A stretch of DNA of 64,000 bases from Epiperipatus broadwayi (Eukaryota; Onychophora; Udeonychophora; Euonychophora; Peripatidae): assembly GCA_028023455.1 (NCBI GenBank), contig JAQFVV010006355.1, forward strand, positions 250,001 to 314,000. Direction: 5' to 3'. The first letter of the stretch is position 1, and every line of letters starts with the position of its first letter. This document shows, one piece after another, positions 25,442-36,470 of this stretch. The notes beneath the pieces are model-generated. The model was given only the letters and a program-made list of their open reading frames with translations, was not told the origin of the DNA and made no database searches. Made by a program: the position numbers and the translations under genes.

Positions 25442-26300
25442 TAAACTTTCTGAAGTTAAAATCTCTTTTGCAATATTAAATTTGTTTAATGCTCACTGTT
25501 TTATTTCTAAGTTGTTTTTTTTAAAGAAATTGATATAATGGAGATAAATAATGTGATTTTTCTTTTATATGCCTCTCATAGAAATTTAAGTCATAAAAGG
25601 CTTTACAATGTTCTTAATGGCCTTAACTTTATTTGGATCTGTAAACTGACCTTGAGCATTTATAACATGTCTGAGAAATTTTATCTCTTTTGTGGATCAA
25701 ATACATTTGCTACCATTTATTTTTGCTTTTGACTTTGCTAATTATGAGCAAAGTAAATCTATCTATTTTTTCAATTCAGATTTCATTGCACTCATAATCA
25801 AAATGTCATTCAGATAAGGAATTACACCATCCATGGATCTAAACAACATATTCATTTTTTTCTGGAAAACATTAGGGCAATACATATATTATAAAGCAAT
25901 TTATAACATTAAATAATATTTTATATGTAGTCAATGTTAACAAGTCAGCTGTATTCTCAGTTACTGTCAGGTATCTAATGAAAATCTGCTTTCAGATCTA
26001 TCATTGCAAAATAATTACTCTTCTATAATAATCCCATTACTTTATGGGCGTTAGATACTGGATATGACCCTGTCTTTATATATTTATTTGTGGTAATCCT
26101 ATAATTACCACATGTGCATAGAGTTCCATCTAGCTTAGTTACTGTAACTATCAGCAAGGTCCATAGTGAATCTCCCATTGGTATTAAAACTCCTTTAGCA
26201 ACCAACTCATTTAAGGCTTCTTCTGCCATTTTTCTTAAAGCAAAAGCACTTAACAAGGTTTGCAGATAATCAGTAGCACATCACCTATTACTTCCACTCC
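25442..26300 (-). pseudogene. reverse transcriptase of the Mag-like element
   Basis: The minus strand from 26256 reads ALNELVAKGVLIPMGDSLWT, then KLDGTLCTCGNYRITTN, matching the RT start (V-x-x-G-V-L-x-P, K-D-G-x-x-R-x-C-x-D-Y). Near 25.8 kb, GVIPYLNDILIM stands where V-x-Y-x-D-D-I is expected, so the catalytic D-D is now N-D. Several frameshifts and stops lie in between. It has decayed beyond function. Confidence 0.75.
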
Positions 26301-26362
26301 ACTTTCACTGGTCTTGTTCTTAATTATGATAATCCAGGCTTAATTTTGGGTATCTTCTTTTT

Positions 26363-26391
26363 ATACTAGCATGATAAAATCTAATCAGACA
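26363..26391 (-). repeat. 5' LTR stub of the Mag-like element
   Basis: The first 29 bases of the 5' LTR (TGTCTGATTAGATTTTATCA...) match the 3' LTR start at 23655 in all but a few positions and are joined directly to RT coding sequence. This shows a deletion from inside the 5' LTR through gag and protease into pol. Confidence 0.7.
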
Positions 26392-26396
26392 TTCTA

Positions 26397-27455
26397 ACAA
26401 CAAAATAAATAAATACCTGATGTGATTATTAAAATCTAAGTTTTCATCTGAGCTACCTAGAGGATTTTTTAAATCAAATGTTTTTTTTTTTAAATTGAAA
26501 AATGATTACATAAGTAGGAAATAATTTATATGCATTACTGCTCAAATTTATATATACTTGTAAGACAATAACTTAAAATAGCTGTAAAATAATAGCATGT
26601 ATTAGATATGAACTCCAATTGCCATCATGGTTGTTTGCTTAGTCCATACATTGGCTTGATAAAATATGTTTTGTGTCTTGGAAAAAATATCTCTATAATG
26701 TTATGAATAAATATACTTCTTTTCAAAATGATTTTATATAAATAAAATTAAAAATGTTGTTTATATTCATCTTCTACTTAAAATATAAAATAGTTAGGAT
26801 TATACATATTCTCAATATTAACACACACTATTATTATCATATAAGTAAGATATCCATTTCTCTAGGCTTATCTAATGTACACAATATTGCATCTCTTTCG
26901 TTAGTTTATTCATTGAATTTCAAGATTTCAATTCTTTATCATAAAAAACTATTAATATATCACTAAGTCCCCGTCCTATATTGATTAATAAAATAAATAA
27001 ATAATAAAATGACAGCAAAATATGTTTTATTTACTAATTTATAAAAAAATATATGTCTACCTAATTTATTATCTCATTATGATAGATGTTTGGAGAATTG
27101 TTGGATGCATACCTGGCTGTTATATACTAAAGTTATGTATTCAAAAAAATATTGGTATTTATAGGTACATAGCACAAATAATACATTATTATCACATTAT
27201 CAAATATAAATGCTTATATAATTATTATGCTAAAGTTTGCATATATTACCAAATATACATATGTGTTTATTCAATTAATTTATCTTTCACTTTCTAATAT
27301 CTCTGTACTTTTCTTTTCTAGATTTATCTCACACTTCAAATCTGTTTTATCATATAACATCTGGCTATACTTTTTATCCCATACAATTATTCAAAAGTAA
27401 ATTCTCTTTCCATTATCATTTAATCAATATATATATATATATTTACATTCAAGTT
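26397..27455. other. intronic spacer up to the assembly gap
   Basis: AT-rich sequence with no supported gene; open stretches near 26.75-27.3 kb are Ile/Tyr-rich and typical of random AT-rich DNA. A TA repeat lies just before the Ns (27428-27441). Confidence 0.55.
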
Positions 27456-27955
27456 NNNNNNNNNNNNNNNNNNNNNNNNNNNNNNNNNNNNNNNNNNNNN
27501 NNNNNNNNNNNNNNNNNNNNNNNNNNNNNNNNNNNNNNNNNNNNNNNNNNNNNNNNNNNNNNNNNNNNNNNNNNNNNNNNNNNNNNNNNNNNNNNNNNNN
27601 NNNNNNNNNNNNNNNNNNNNNNNNNNNNNNNNNNNNNNNNNNNNNNNNNNNNNNNNNNNNNNNNNNNNNNNNNNNNNNNNNNNNNNNNNNNNNNNNNNNN
27701 NNNNNNNNNNNNNNNNNNNNNNNNNNNNNNNNNNNNNNNNNNNNNNNNNNNNNNNNNNNNNNNNNNNNNNNNNNNNNNNNNNNNNNNNNNNNNNNNNNNN
27801 NNNNNNNNNNNNNNNNNNNNNNNNNNNNNNNNNNNNNNNNNNNNNNNNNNNNNNNNNNNNNNNNNNNNNNNNNNNNNNNNNNNNNNNNNNNNNNNNNNNN
27901 NNNNNNNNNNNNNNNNNNNNNNNNNNNNNNNNNNNNNNNNNNNNNNNNNNNNNNN
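27456..27955. other. assembly gap of 500 Ns
   Basis: Exactly 500 N bases, so probably a placeholder length. It interrupts the integrase of the minus-strand Ty3/gypsy element and probably hides its 3' LTR. Confidence 0.99.
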
Positions 27956-28440
27956 TGGATTGGATTGAGGATTTCTAATCGTGCACAGTATCAGCAGGAT
28001 ATTTTGCTTCTTACCCACTTTTCCATGTACCAGGAAATGAATGCAGTAGTGTGGTGATGGAAAATATTGAAGGCTGGTTTTTCCTATTAATGGAATTTGG
28101 TAAGTTTCCAAGCACTTAATAACATTTTTTAGCATCTGTTTTTTGAACTGGGTAAGCAGAGACATATTTGGTAAAACGTCATACATCACAAGAATAAATT
28201 TTTGTTGGTGGAAAGGTGGAAGTGGTCCCTGGAGAAGTCCAGGTGCCAATGAATTCATTGGTTTGACTGGGCCAGTATGGAGTTGAAGTGTTCCCACATA
28301 CCGATTTATTTTGAAACTTAGTTTTTTTAAACAAATCTCGCATTCCCTAAGTCTACAGGCAATGGATTCAGACATCTTATGAAAATAAAAATGGCTTCTT
28401 AATAATAGGTTCAATTTTCTGAATTCCATAGGTAATGTCC
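27956..28440 (-). pseudogene. integrase N-terminus, truncated by gap
   Basis: The minus-strand translation from 28429 includes HFYFHKMSESIACRLRECEI followed by CLKKL, the second His and the C-x2-C of the integrase zinc-binding domain. It then reads GPLPPFHQQKFILVMYDVL, the first strand of the catalytic core where the first catalytic Asp normally precedes G-P-L-P. The frame is damaged. The segment ends in CTIRNPQSNP exactly at the gap, near where the catalytic Glu is normally found. Confidence 0.75.
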
Positions 28441-28610
28441 TTAGTAGGGTGTGAACATAATCTTGAGTTTATTGACCCAAACACTAAAGGAATGATCCAC
28501 TCTCCCAAGGAATTTTCATCTCCCCCTTTTTAATTTCTTCATTAAAATTCTATCTTTAAACCTATACCCCTCTTTATTTCTATCCAGCATATCTACTTTT
28601 CTGACCTAAT

Positions 28611-29223
28611 TTAGCTGGATCTGATAAGAATTGGACTATTCTCTACCAGCCTAGCATCCTGTGCTTGCAGTAATTCTAAATTTGTATAATCTCTAACTAT
28701 TTCTTCCTCTAACAAACTAGACATATTACAAATAATTATATTTTCGGTACTGGGGTTCTGATAATTAACAGAAACAGGATTGCGGCTAAGAATATCTGCA
28801 ATGACATTATCCTGTCCTGAACAATATATGATTTCATACTGATACTGTTGGAGATAGAGGCTCCATCTGATTAATCTTTCATTATTAAGGTAACTCTTGT
28901 TGAGAAACTCTAAACTACGATGATCAGTTAATTTTTGATCCCAACAAAAGCTGTCTAAGTTTTTGAAATCCCCACACAACAGCTAATGCCTCTTTTTCTG
29001 TGGTGGTATAGTTAAGTTCCGCTCCCCTTAAATGTCGGCTTAAGAAATATAAGACTCTAGGTTCCTTATTCTCATTAAATTGGTATAGAATCACCCCTAA
29101 ACTGAACCCACTACTGTCGGTTTGCAAATAGAACTCTTTATTTAAATCTGGATAGGCTAAAATTACTGTTTTCAAAAAGTTGAAATTCCCTTGTATGTTC
29201 CTGGGTCCACCTCCACTTTTCAC
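28611..29223 (-). pseudogene. RNase H of the Ty3/gypsy element
   Basis: Two overlapping minus-strand frames together cover the domain. 29223-28924 gives KEFYLQTDSSGFSLGVILYQ, then SRHLRGAELNYTTTEKEALA. 28979-28611 gives LTDHRSLEFLN, then RWSLYLQQYQYEI and DNVIADILSRNP. All family landmarks (T-D-S, E-K-E-A-L-A, T-D-H, A-D-x-L-S-R) are present. A single-base indel near 28.95 kb breaks the frame, so no intact protein is made. Confidence 0.85.
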
Positions 29224-29863
29224 ATTTTTTTAATAAAACAGATAAGTGCATAGTATCATATGAAAATTTTTTATAAAACCTGTGATAGTAATTACACAGT
29301 CCCAAAAACGATCTCAAGTGCTTTCTGGTTTTAGGGACGGGAAACCTTTGAATGGCGGCAATTTTGTCTGGGTGAGGTTTGACCCCTTCAGCACTAACCA
29401 AATGACCAAGAAAAGAGATTTCTCGGGCAATTAAAATACATTTTTCTAAGTTGACTTTTATATTGTTATCTGAACACTCACAAAGAAACATGCTAAGATG
29501 CTGTAAATGATCATTTAAATTTTCCGAAGCAATGACAATATCATCGACATATATAACTAACAAATTTTTCAGTTCTTTTGAAAAGACCATATTCAAGCAT
29601 CTGATAAGGCCAGCCCCACTATTAATTAAACCAAAGGGCATCCTTTGAAAAATATAAGATTGGCCCTGGTAACGGAATGCCGTATACTTTTGATCATTTT
29701 TGTGGAGTGGGATTTGCCAATAGCTGGCGGTTAAATCAAATGTGGAGAATGTGCTCTTCCCTTTGAACTTCGTCAATAATTCCTGAATAGGTGATGGTAT
29801 GTCATGTTCTGGGACAGTATGCTGGTTAAGTGTATGTGCATCCAGACAGACTAATGGATCCAT
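29138..29863 (-). pseudogene. reverse transcriptase of the Ty3/gypsy element
   Basis: A 241-residue open stretch contains CLDAHTLNQHTVPEHDIPSP, FSTFDLTASYWQIPLH, QRMPFGLINSG, LLVIYVDDIVIASENLNDH and ISFLGHLVSAEGVKPHPDKI. The catalytic Y-V-D-D and the Asp in F-D-L are intact, so the polymerase core itself looks well preserved. It is separated from the upstream protease frame and from RNase H by frameshifts at about 29.85 and 29.2 kb. Confidence 0.9.
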
Positions 29864-30653
29864 CTTTCTTTTTGACTACTACTAATGGATTCACATAAGA
29901 CAAAGGGCTGGGCTTAATTATTTGCCAGTCAATCATCTTATTAATCTGCTGTTGAACCTCTGCCTGGTATTGATAAGGAATAGGATAAGTACACTGCTGG
30001 AAAGGCTCATTATCTTTCAAATTGATTCTATGGACATACCCTTTTAATATACCAGGTATTTTGGAGAAAACACAACGATACTGGAACAACAACTGGAAAA
30101 ATGGTTTATAGTATTCTGTGCCAATAATACATGAACCATCCAACTTAACTTTAATATTTACCTCAACTGTTGTCTCCTGTATGGTCATTAATTGATTCAT
30201 CTGACCATTACAATTGACTACAAGAGGGCAAATCTCCTCTTTACATCCAAAAGTTTCATCTCTGTAATTAATATAACAATTATTTAGAGTCATGAAATCT
30301 GAACCAATTATGGCTCCATGAATCAAACCTGGCATGATTAAAAAGACATGCTCAAATTTGCATTGTTTATTAGATAACTTAGTCTTCTTTCCATTAGCAA
30401 GTATTACCCTAATCACCTTAGTTGGTAAAATTGGAATAGATTGGTCAGCTGACTGAATTTTCAAGTAAGTTTCTTCAGACAACAAGGAAGCTTGACTGCC
30501 TGAATCAATTAAGGTGTTGACAACAATTCCTGAAATGATAATCTTTATCATGGGACAGTTGTACAAGATAGGTGGCTCAGACATTTTGCCAGGTTCCAAA
30601 TAATCAATGTCAAGGTCTATATTATTGATAATCCACATCATGCTGTTCCCCAT
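29826..30653 (-). pseudogene. aspartic protease and RT start
   Basis: The 275-residue stretch contains VNTLIDSGSQASLLSEETY, the retropepsin active site (L-I-D-S-G-S-x-A-S), followed by a flap-like region and the second conserved strand, HGAIIGSDFM. A spacer leads to the RT opening INKMIDWQIIKPSPLSYVNP and VVVKKKDGS, after which the frame shifts into the RT entry above. The active-site triad D-S-G is intact. In this family the protease processes the polyprotein. Confidence 0.85.
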
Positions 30654-30703
30654 ATGTTTAAAAATAGGGCCCCGAAGTGAGGAACGTTCCTGCGAGGTCC
30701 TTT

Positions 30704-31440
30704 TTAATTTAATGCCCCGCTACTTTTACTACCTTTTATATTTTTCTTTGGTATTGTTGGGATACCACTAGTAGAAGGCTGATTCTCATTCAGAATTCTA
30801 CTCTTAACTGTTGGCCTACTGAGGTGGCTATTCTGTCTACCATAGGGATTCATCCTATAATATCCTTTTTCTCTAACTAACTTCCTCCTTCCCATATGTG
30901 ACCTATCTGCGAAATTGATATTACTCACTATCGGATGGGTGTCTCTATTTACCCTAATTCTCTTATCAATATTCCTATCGCTGGTCTCTAATGAATCTAA
31001 AATTTCTACTACCTCTTCTATGGTATGTCTGTCAGCAGCAATCAAGATCTGCTCTATATGCCTCGGCAGATTATGGCGAATTATTCGCACAATTTGTGTC
31101 TCAGATAAAGGATAAGCTGTCAAGGTTTTCAATTTGATGGCCTGACTCCTGAAAAACTGAGTATAACTACCCTTATTTACATGATATCTTTCCTGAGATA
31201 TCTGATATCTCAGGTTATCTTGGTGGTCCTCCCCCCAAAAACTGGCTAACATAAGATATTTGAAGTCTCCATATGTGTCTGGTTTAATAAATAATGACTG
31301 CCACCAGTCTTTAGATGCTACACACAAATGGTTAGCAGCAATAGCAATCTTTTCTATCTCAGATAAATGACATAAGGTGAATAACTCCTCCAGATTCTGG
31401 AGATACTCGTGTGGATTCTCCAGATATTCCCCTCTAAAAA
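30704..31440 (-). pseudogene. gag capsid region
   Basis: The open stretch from 31327 begins CVASKDWWQSLFIKPDTYGD and continues through FWGEDHQDNLRYQISQERY, PLSETQIVRIIRHNLPRHIE and DRHTIEEVVEILDSLE. This is the retrotransposon gag (capsid) fold pattern with its W-W/F and Q..F......K landmarks. In the same reading direction the segment from about 31430 gives YLENPHEYLQNLEELFTLCH, so the capsid start precedes the visible Met. A basic Arg/Lys/Asn tail follows; no CCHC knuckle was found, so RNA binding may rest on the basic tail. Confidence 0.75.
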
Positions 31441-31722
31441 ATTTTTATTTTTTAAAATTTTAAAGGCCATGGAGCTATTACTTTCTGGCTCTAGCATGAC
31501 TTTACTTCTAGCCTCATTTAATGGATTGTATATTGATTCTACTGGACTAATTACCTATGTAACTCAGATATTACTTGGTTATTATGACCATTATTTATTT
31601 CCTTTACTTGAGTTTCAGATAAACCTTTACTTTGAACAACTTTTTTTACTTTTTGTAAAATTATCCCTATTATAGTCTATAGTTTGCATTGATTCTCTAA
31701 TTCTAACTTATAGTTCTGCCAT

Positions 31723-32862
31723 TCACGAGTCTATTCTCTTTGAACTATCTTTTAGGCCTACATTTAAGTGTTTAATCTGTTGTTCCAATTGGTGAATAGT
31801 TTCATCTTTATCTATCCCGAATTTATCTTCTAACCTTTGATAGACTTTACTCTCACACTGAGTCATTAATTCCCCTATTTCATCTTGGAGATTATTATGT
31901 AATAGCTGTGCATTACTCTTTATTATATCATTAAAATTTTCTACTCTTCCCATAACTTGACTTAGCTCACTTTCTAGATTTTGATTAATCTCACATTGGG
32001 TCAACTCTTGAGTTTCTAGTTTAGCTATTAATCTGGTAATCTGGCTCTGACATCCTTTCACTACATTGTCAGGTTCTAGAGTTATATTTTTAACTTCCTC
32101 TTTCAAATTACTAACTTCACTTCTAGCACTGTCTAATTCTCCCTTAATAGATTCAACTCTATCCTGAATTTCTCTTTGAAATACTACTGTTTCCTTTTGA
32201 TAATTTCTTATTTCCTATACTTCATTGTTTAATACAATATATTGACTTTTAAAGTCCTGCTGGATAGCCTCAATCATATTTCCTGCCCTTTCAGAATTTA
32301 TTTCGATCTCTTTCCTTATTCTTATTTCCAGCTTTTCAGAGGCCAATTTTGATTCTTCTACATGATTTCTCAAATCTTCCCTTAAGTCCTTTATCTCCTG
32401 TACTTGATTGTCTAATTTAATATCTAAATTTTGGATCTGACTTTTTAATTCACTATTTGATTGTTCTAATTTACTATTTGAGTTTTGGATCTGACTTTTT
32501 AATTCACTATTTGAGTTTTGTATCTGACTTTTCAATTCACTATTTGGTTGTTCTAATTTACTATTTGAGTTTTGGATCTGACTTTTTAATTCACTATTTG
32601 AGTTTTGTATCTGACTTTTCAATTCACTATTTGATTGTTCTAATTTTTTCAAGAATTCCTCCAATGTATTTCTCATTAATTGATCTGGCTCATTTTCATG
32701 TTTTCCCTTTATTATTGTGGCTTCTTCTGGGTTAGCTATATCCAAATCTTCCCCTTCTTTTAATTCTACACTAAAATATGGAGTCTGTGTATCAGGGGAT
32801 TGTAACTCTTGGGATCCTCCCAAATCCTCAGAAATACTATGATTATCTTTGTTTTCATTCAT
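31723..32862 (-). pseudogene. N-terminal gag extension, long coiled coil
   Basis: From the Met at 32862 the frame stays open to 32215, where one in-frame TAG occurs, and then continues in the same frame to 31723, giving about 380 codons. The N-terminal 70 residues are acidic (Glu, Asp, Ser). The remainder is rich in Lys, Glu, Gln, Leu and Ile in heptad-like spacing, a probable coiled coil. It contains a repeat built on SNSELKSQIQN. It sits where the N-terminal part of gag would be. A stop in place of a Gln codon is the simplest explanation for the break. I do not recognise a homologous named domain. Confidence 0.65.
32440..32645 (-). repeat. in-frame 87-bp minisatellite in gag
   Basis: The coding strand repeats a 29-codon unit (LEQ-S/P-NSELKSQIQN, then SNSELKSQIQN, then SNSK) twice plus a partial copy. 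The unit itself contains shorter 33-bp internal repeats. The repeat keeps the frame and the heptad pattern, so copy-number change would lengthen or shorten the coiled coil. Confidence 0.8.
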
Positions 32863-33420
32863 CTTAAATTCTAACTCTTTTAGTATTTAACAGTACTGAA
32901 ATATTAGCAATGAACTATTAATAAATTTATCGATAAGAAATTATTGACAAGACATCCTGCCTCCATGCCTCTCCTACCAAAACAATCTACACCAAAAACT
33001 ATGCTCTGACATTTAATATCCCTAAAGCTCCAACATTAACTACTAAATATGCTCTTTTTTTTTTCTTTTATATGCTTCTTGGTCCATATAAATCTCATTA
33101 GATATTATGTAATATAGCATAAGTGCCAATCACAAGACCAGACAAACAGATCATCATAAATGATATAATCATTACAGTGTTTTATAGAATTGCCTACAGA
33201 CTACAACATCATAAACTAACAACTTAATTATTTATTTTTCTGTGGCAAAAGATTAGATCATATAATAGATATTCACATAATATCTTATGGCTAAAACAAT
33301 TCATTATTGGCAAATATTTTTAATCAATGAATAACTAATCCATTCAAGTGCAAACAATATTAATATTGACTTCAAGAAAAGTTTACCAAATTCATCTGAC
33401 CAGCTATAGCCATCGATGGC

Positions 33421-33440
33421 CCCTGTAGTTGGGCGGTCAT
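33421..33440 (-). other. candidate primer binding site
   Basis: The minus strand reads ATGACCGCCCAACTACAGGG. The CGCCCAAC core followed by GGGGCC resembles the T-G-G-C-G-C-C-C-A-A-C-type primer sites of many Ty3/gypsy elements. It lies 0.56 kb upstream of the gag start, as expected for a leader. If right, the 5' LTR ends just above 33440. Confidence 0.45.
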
Positions 33441-36400
33441 TTCTAACCTAATTTTCCTCTTTATTCTCTGTTTATTCTGTAATTCTTTATTAGTTTAGTT
33501 TGCACTAATTTTTCAGGTTGGAAATTAAGGCAACCAAAATAAAGCAACATACCATTAATTTGCCAGTATGATCTAAAATACTTTTCATATAATACAATTG
33601 TACATTCAATTCTCTTAAGCCATGCCACGATTGTAATAACAACAATAATTGATCACTTATTAATTTAAAGAATAATTATAATAATATTAATCTCAGGGTT
33701 CTTTGTTTCATGTAAGGAAATGCTCGGCAGTATTGTGTTGTCGCATACGACTGGCATTCTGGTCAGCTATAGGAAACATTTATTTTACTTAAATTCAATG
33801 TGTCTTCATCTCTCATATCCACTACTATATTATTTAAAGAGATGATAATTCTATTCAATAATGACGTATAATTTTGAATAACACAGCCTTTTTTTTTTTC
33901 AGAATCTCAGTCAGAATAATAAAAAGACAAGGGTGCTTTTTGTGTCCTTCCATCATCCATGACAACACAATAATATAACTAAGATTTATTACTTAGACAA
34001 TTTAACTAAATGGGAATGGAATAATGTGCAACCAAAGTTAATGGTTTGGGAATAAATTCATTTTTTTTCTTTACACTAAGGTGAATGTTTAGTCTTAAGT
34101 TTTCAACTCCATAAATAATTATCATTAAACTAAAATATAATGACATATTCCGATCTGCTCAACTTTATTTATCTGGTATATTAAGTTTTTAAGAATTTGG
34201 AATGATTTCAGACTCAAGAAAAGGTTTTGCAAATATTGTGCAAACACTTATATTTAGCATATAAAAACAAAAAAATAAATCTACAACAAATTTTAACAAG
34301 ACTATAATTTATTATTATCACAAAAAAAATACATGAACATTTATTCAATAATCCCATAGTAATACAAAAATATAAAATATAACTGATATTAATCTGTATA
34401 CTCTTTTGGTTATGGACTAGAGGTTACTACTTCTCCTGTATGCAATCATATGGATTGATTAACTACAAGTACATTTCATTACCAATACATTAATTATTAA
34501 ATTTTGGTAACCTTGTAGAAGCTTTTATTCAAAATTATTGACTAACTATTTTGTTTTTGTTTTTTTTAAAATGATTAATCCAATCATATGCAATACGCAA
34601 AATATTAAATTTATTTCTAATACATTTACTTTATTTATGGTCTTTAATGGGATAACCTATTCTAATTATAGGCCAGTTATCAGAAGTTACACTTACCATC
34701 TTACATTTAACTTAATGCTAACTTAAGTTATGATACAAATTTTATTCATACGTATAATTTTAAATATGAGTATTATTTAATTACTAACCAGAATTAAATA
34801 TTGCATTTGAATATTCCTTCAGTAAATAAACGTTTTAAATTACACAATTTTAGTTACTTTCTCCATTGATTTACTTGTCAAATATTAGCAATATTTAGCA
34901 GCACAATACAGATATTGATCTTAGTTACTAAAGTACTATTTATACTAAAGTGGATCTTGAGGAACTAACACCTCCAATATAACCTTTATCTTGCCCGAAT
35001 TTTCAAAATTAAGCACAATAATCAACACCTTTCATGGTGGAGCTATCTTTATTTTCACATGAGGAATATGGAATAACCACGAAGGTCTGTAAAGTAATCT
35101 ACTACATTAAAATATTTTGGTGGTTTCTTGCCTCTTACTTGGGCATACAACGAACACACACCAAATACAATCCTCTCCTGGGATTTAAACGAATGAAGCA
35201 TACTAAATGCTAGATAAATTCTTGATCATCCTATCTATGAGAATCGATCACTTGGGCTATAAACATACCCGAACATTATATTTAAAATCTTCCTCTCATG
35301 GAAAACAAAGCTTTTGGGGAGATCATTTTTCATCCCACAAAATAAATACATTATAATTATTACCTACGCGAATATTAAGCATATACCAATGCTATATCTG
35401 GGCAGGATAAGTAAATACACTGATTATAATAAACTTATGTTGCCGTGTATACTTTGATCAACATCTGAAATCAATGGACATCATAGAATAAAAGTATAAT
35501 AATTTTAATTTTAATAAAGGAACATTCAAAAATAGTTGGTAGCATACTATCTTAAACTAAATAAAGTGGATGTGTTATTTAAGAATAATTAGGAATAAAT
35601 TCCTCAATTAATACAGTATAAATTCGTTTCAAAACTTTAACAAGAAATATTTTATAGCATTTTTTTTTCCTTTAGTTACTTCTGATAATTTTCAATATTT
35701 ATTTTACCCCTTAAATATCTAAATATTTTTCTTTTATGTATCTAACATACAAAATTTCTACCTACAATTGTATGTAATAATTAAAACATATTTTATAGAT
35801 TTTTTTTCTTTCGTGTTAAATATCAACTTAACCTAGAATAATTATATTAAAACATACCTTTGTCATTACAAGGTTATTAAATATCCCTTGACCATACAGA
35901 CTTTAACCTATGTGATATAACAAAAAAAATACATATCATTTATAACTTAGTTTTAAACAATCATTAATTAACAAGTGCATACTCTCTCATTAGAAAATGT
36001 TTTTCTGTTGAGCAATTGAAGAGCTTTATCCAGTCGTATTTCACGAAGCAAGTTTAAAAACAATAAACGCATGGTATTATTTCCTTTAAATAAAAGTTTT
36101 CTCTTATTTTGTGCGTTTAATAAATTAGGTAAAGAAAAATATAGCAGAATTGAAGATTAATTCTTACTTGAATTAAACTGCTACAATTTTGGGATCCATA
36201 GAAAATAAAATATACATATTCTAACATAACGAACAGTTGACGATAGACGATAAACATACACAATTCTTTTTTTTTTTACTTTATTATTGACGATACGTAC
36301 AATTCATATTAGCTAGCTTACTTATGGACGAAAATGCGCCATTTTTCCGAGATTATTCTGATAATAACTGCAGTCAATTTATGTGTACAGGAAGTTTTTA

Positions 36401-36470
36401 ATAATTCCAACTGATGTATAATATAATATATCATTTATTTTATCATTAAGTCACTAAGATATTTGGTTTT
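33441..36470 (-). mobile_element. probable 5' LTR/flank of the Ty3/gypsy element
   Basis: No coding sequence is seen. Composition is more mixed than typical intron here, and on the minus strand AATAAA-type signals occur just above the candidate primer site (around 33.47-33.54 kb). By position the 5' LTR starts here, but no second LTR copy is visible in the window to set its length, so the outer limit given is arbitrary. Confidence 0.35.

Larger units (their letters stand above)
23632..26391 (-). mobile_element. Mag-like Ty3/gypsy element, minus strand
   Basis: Read on the minus strand, a short LTR stub (26391-26363, starting TGTCTGATTAGATTTTATCA) runs straight into pol, followed by RT, RNase H, integrase, a polypurine tract and the 3' LTR start (TGTCTGACTAGATTTTAGCA at 23655). 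The gag, protease, primer site and most of the 5' LTR are deleted. Sequence pattern places it in the Mag (K02A2.6-like) clade. Stops and frameshifts show it is dead. Confidence 0.8.
27956..33440 (-). mobile_element. Ty3/gypsy element with coiled-coil gag, minus strand
   Basis: In order on the minus strand: a primer-binding-site-like sequence (33440-33421), a long coiled-coil gag region, capsid, aspartic protease, RT, RNase H and integrase, cut off by the N gap. The architecture and motifs are those of Metaviridae (Ty3/gypsy), of a different lineage from the two Mag-like elements here. It is recent enough to keep long open stretches, but at least four frameshifts and one in-frame stop break it. 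The 3' LTR is not visible. Confidence 0.85.

Noticed and set aside
26754-27297. Two plus-strand open stretches of 70 and 91 codons
   Set aside because: Tyr/Ile-rich random AT-type translation without homology cues.
32457-32735. Plus-strand 92-codon open stretch over the gag minisatellite
   Set aside because: It is the antisense shadow of the repetitive coiled-coil coding region.
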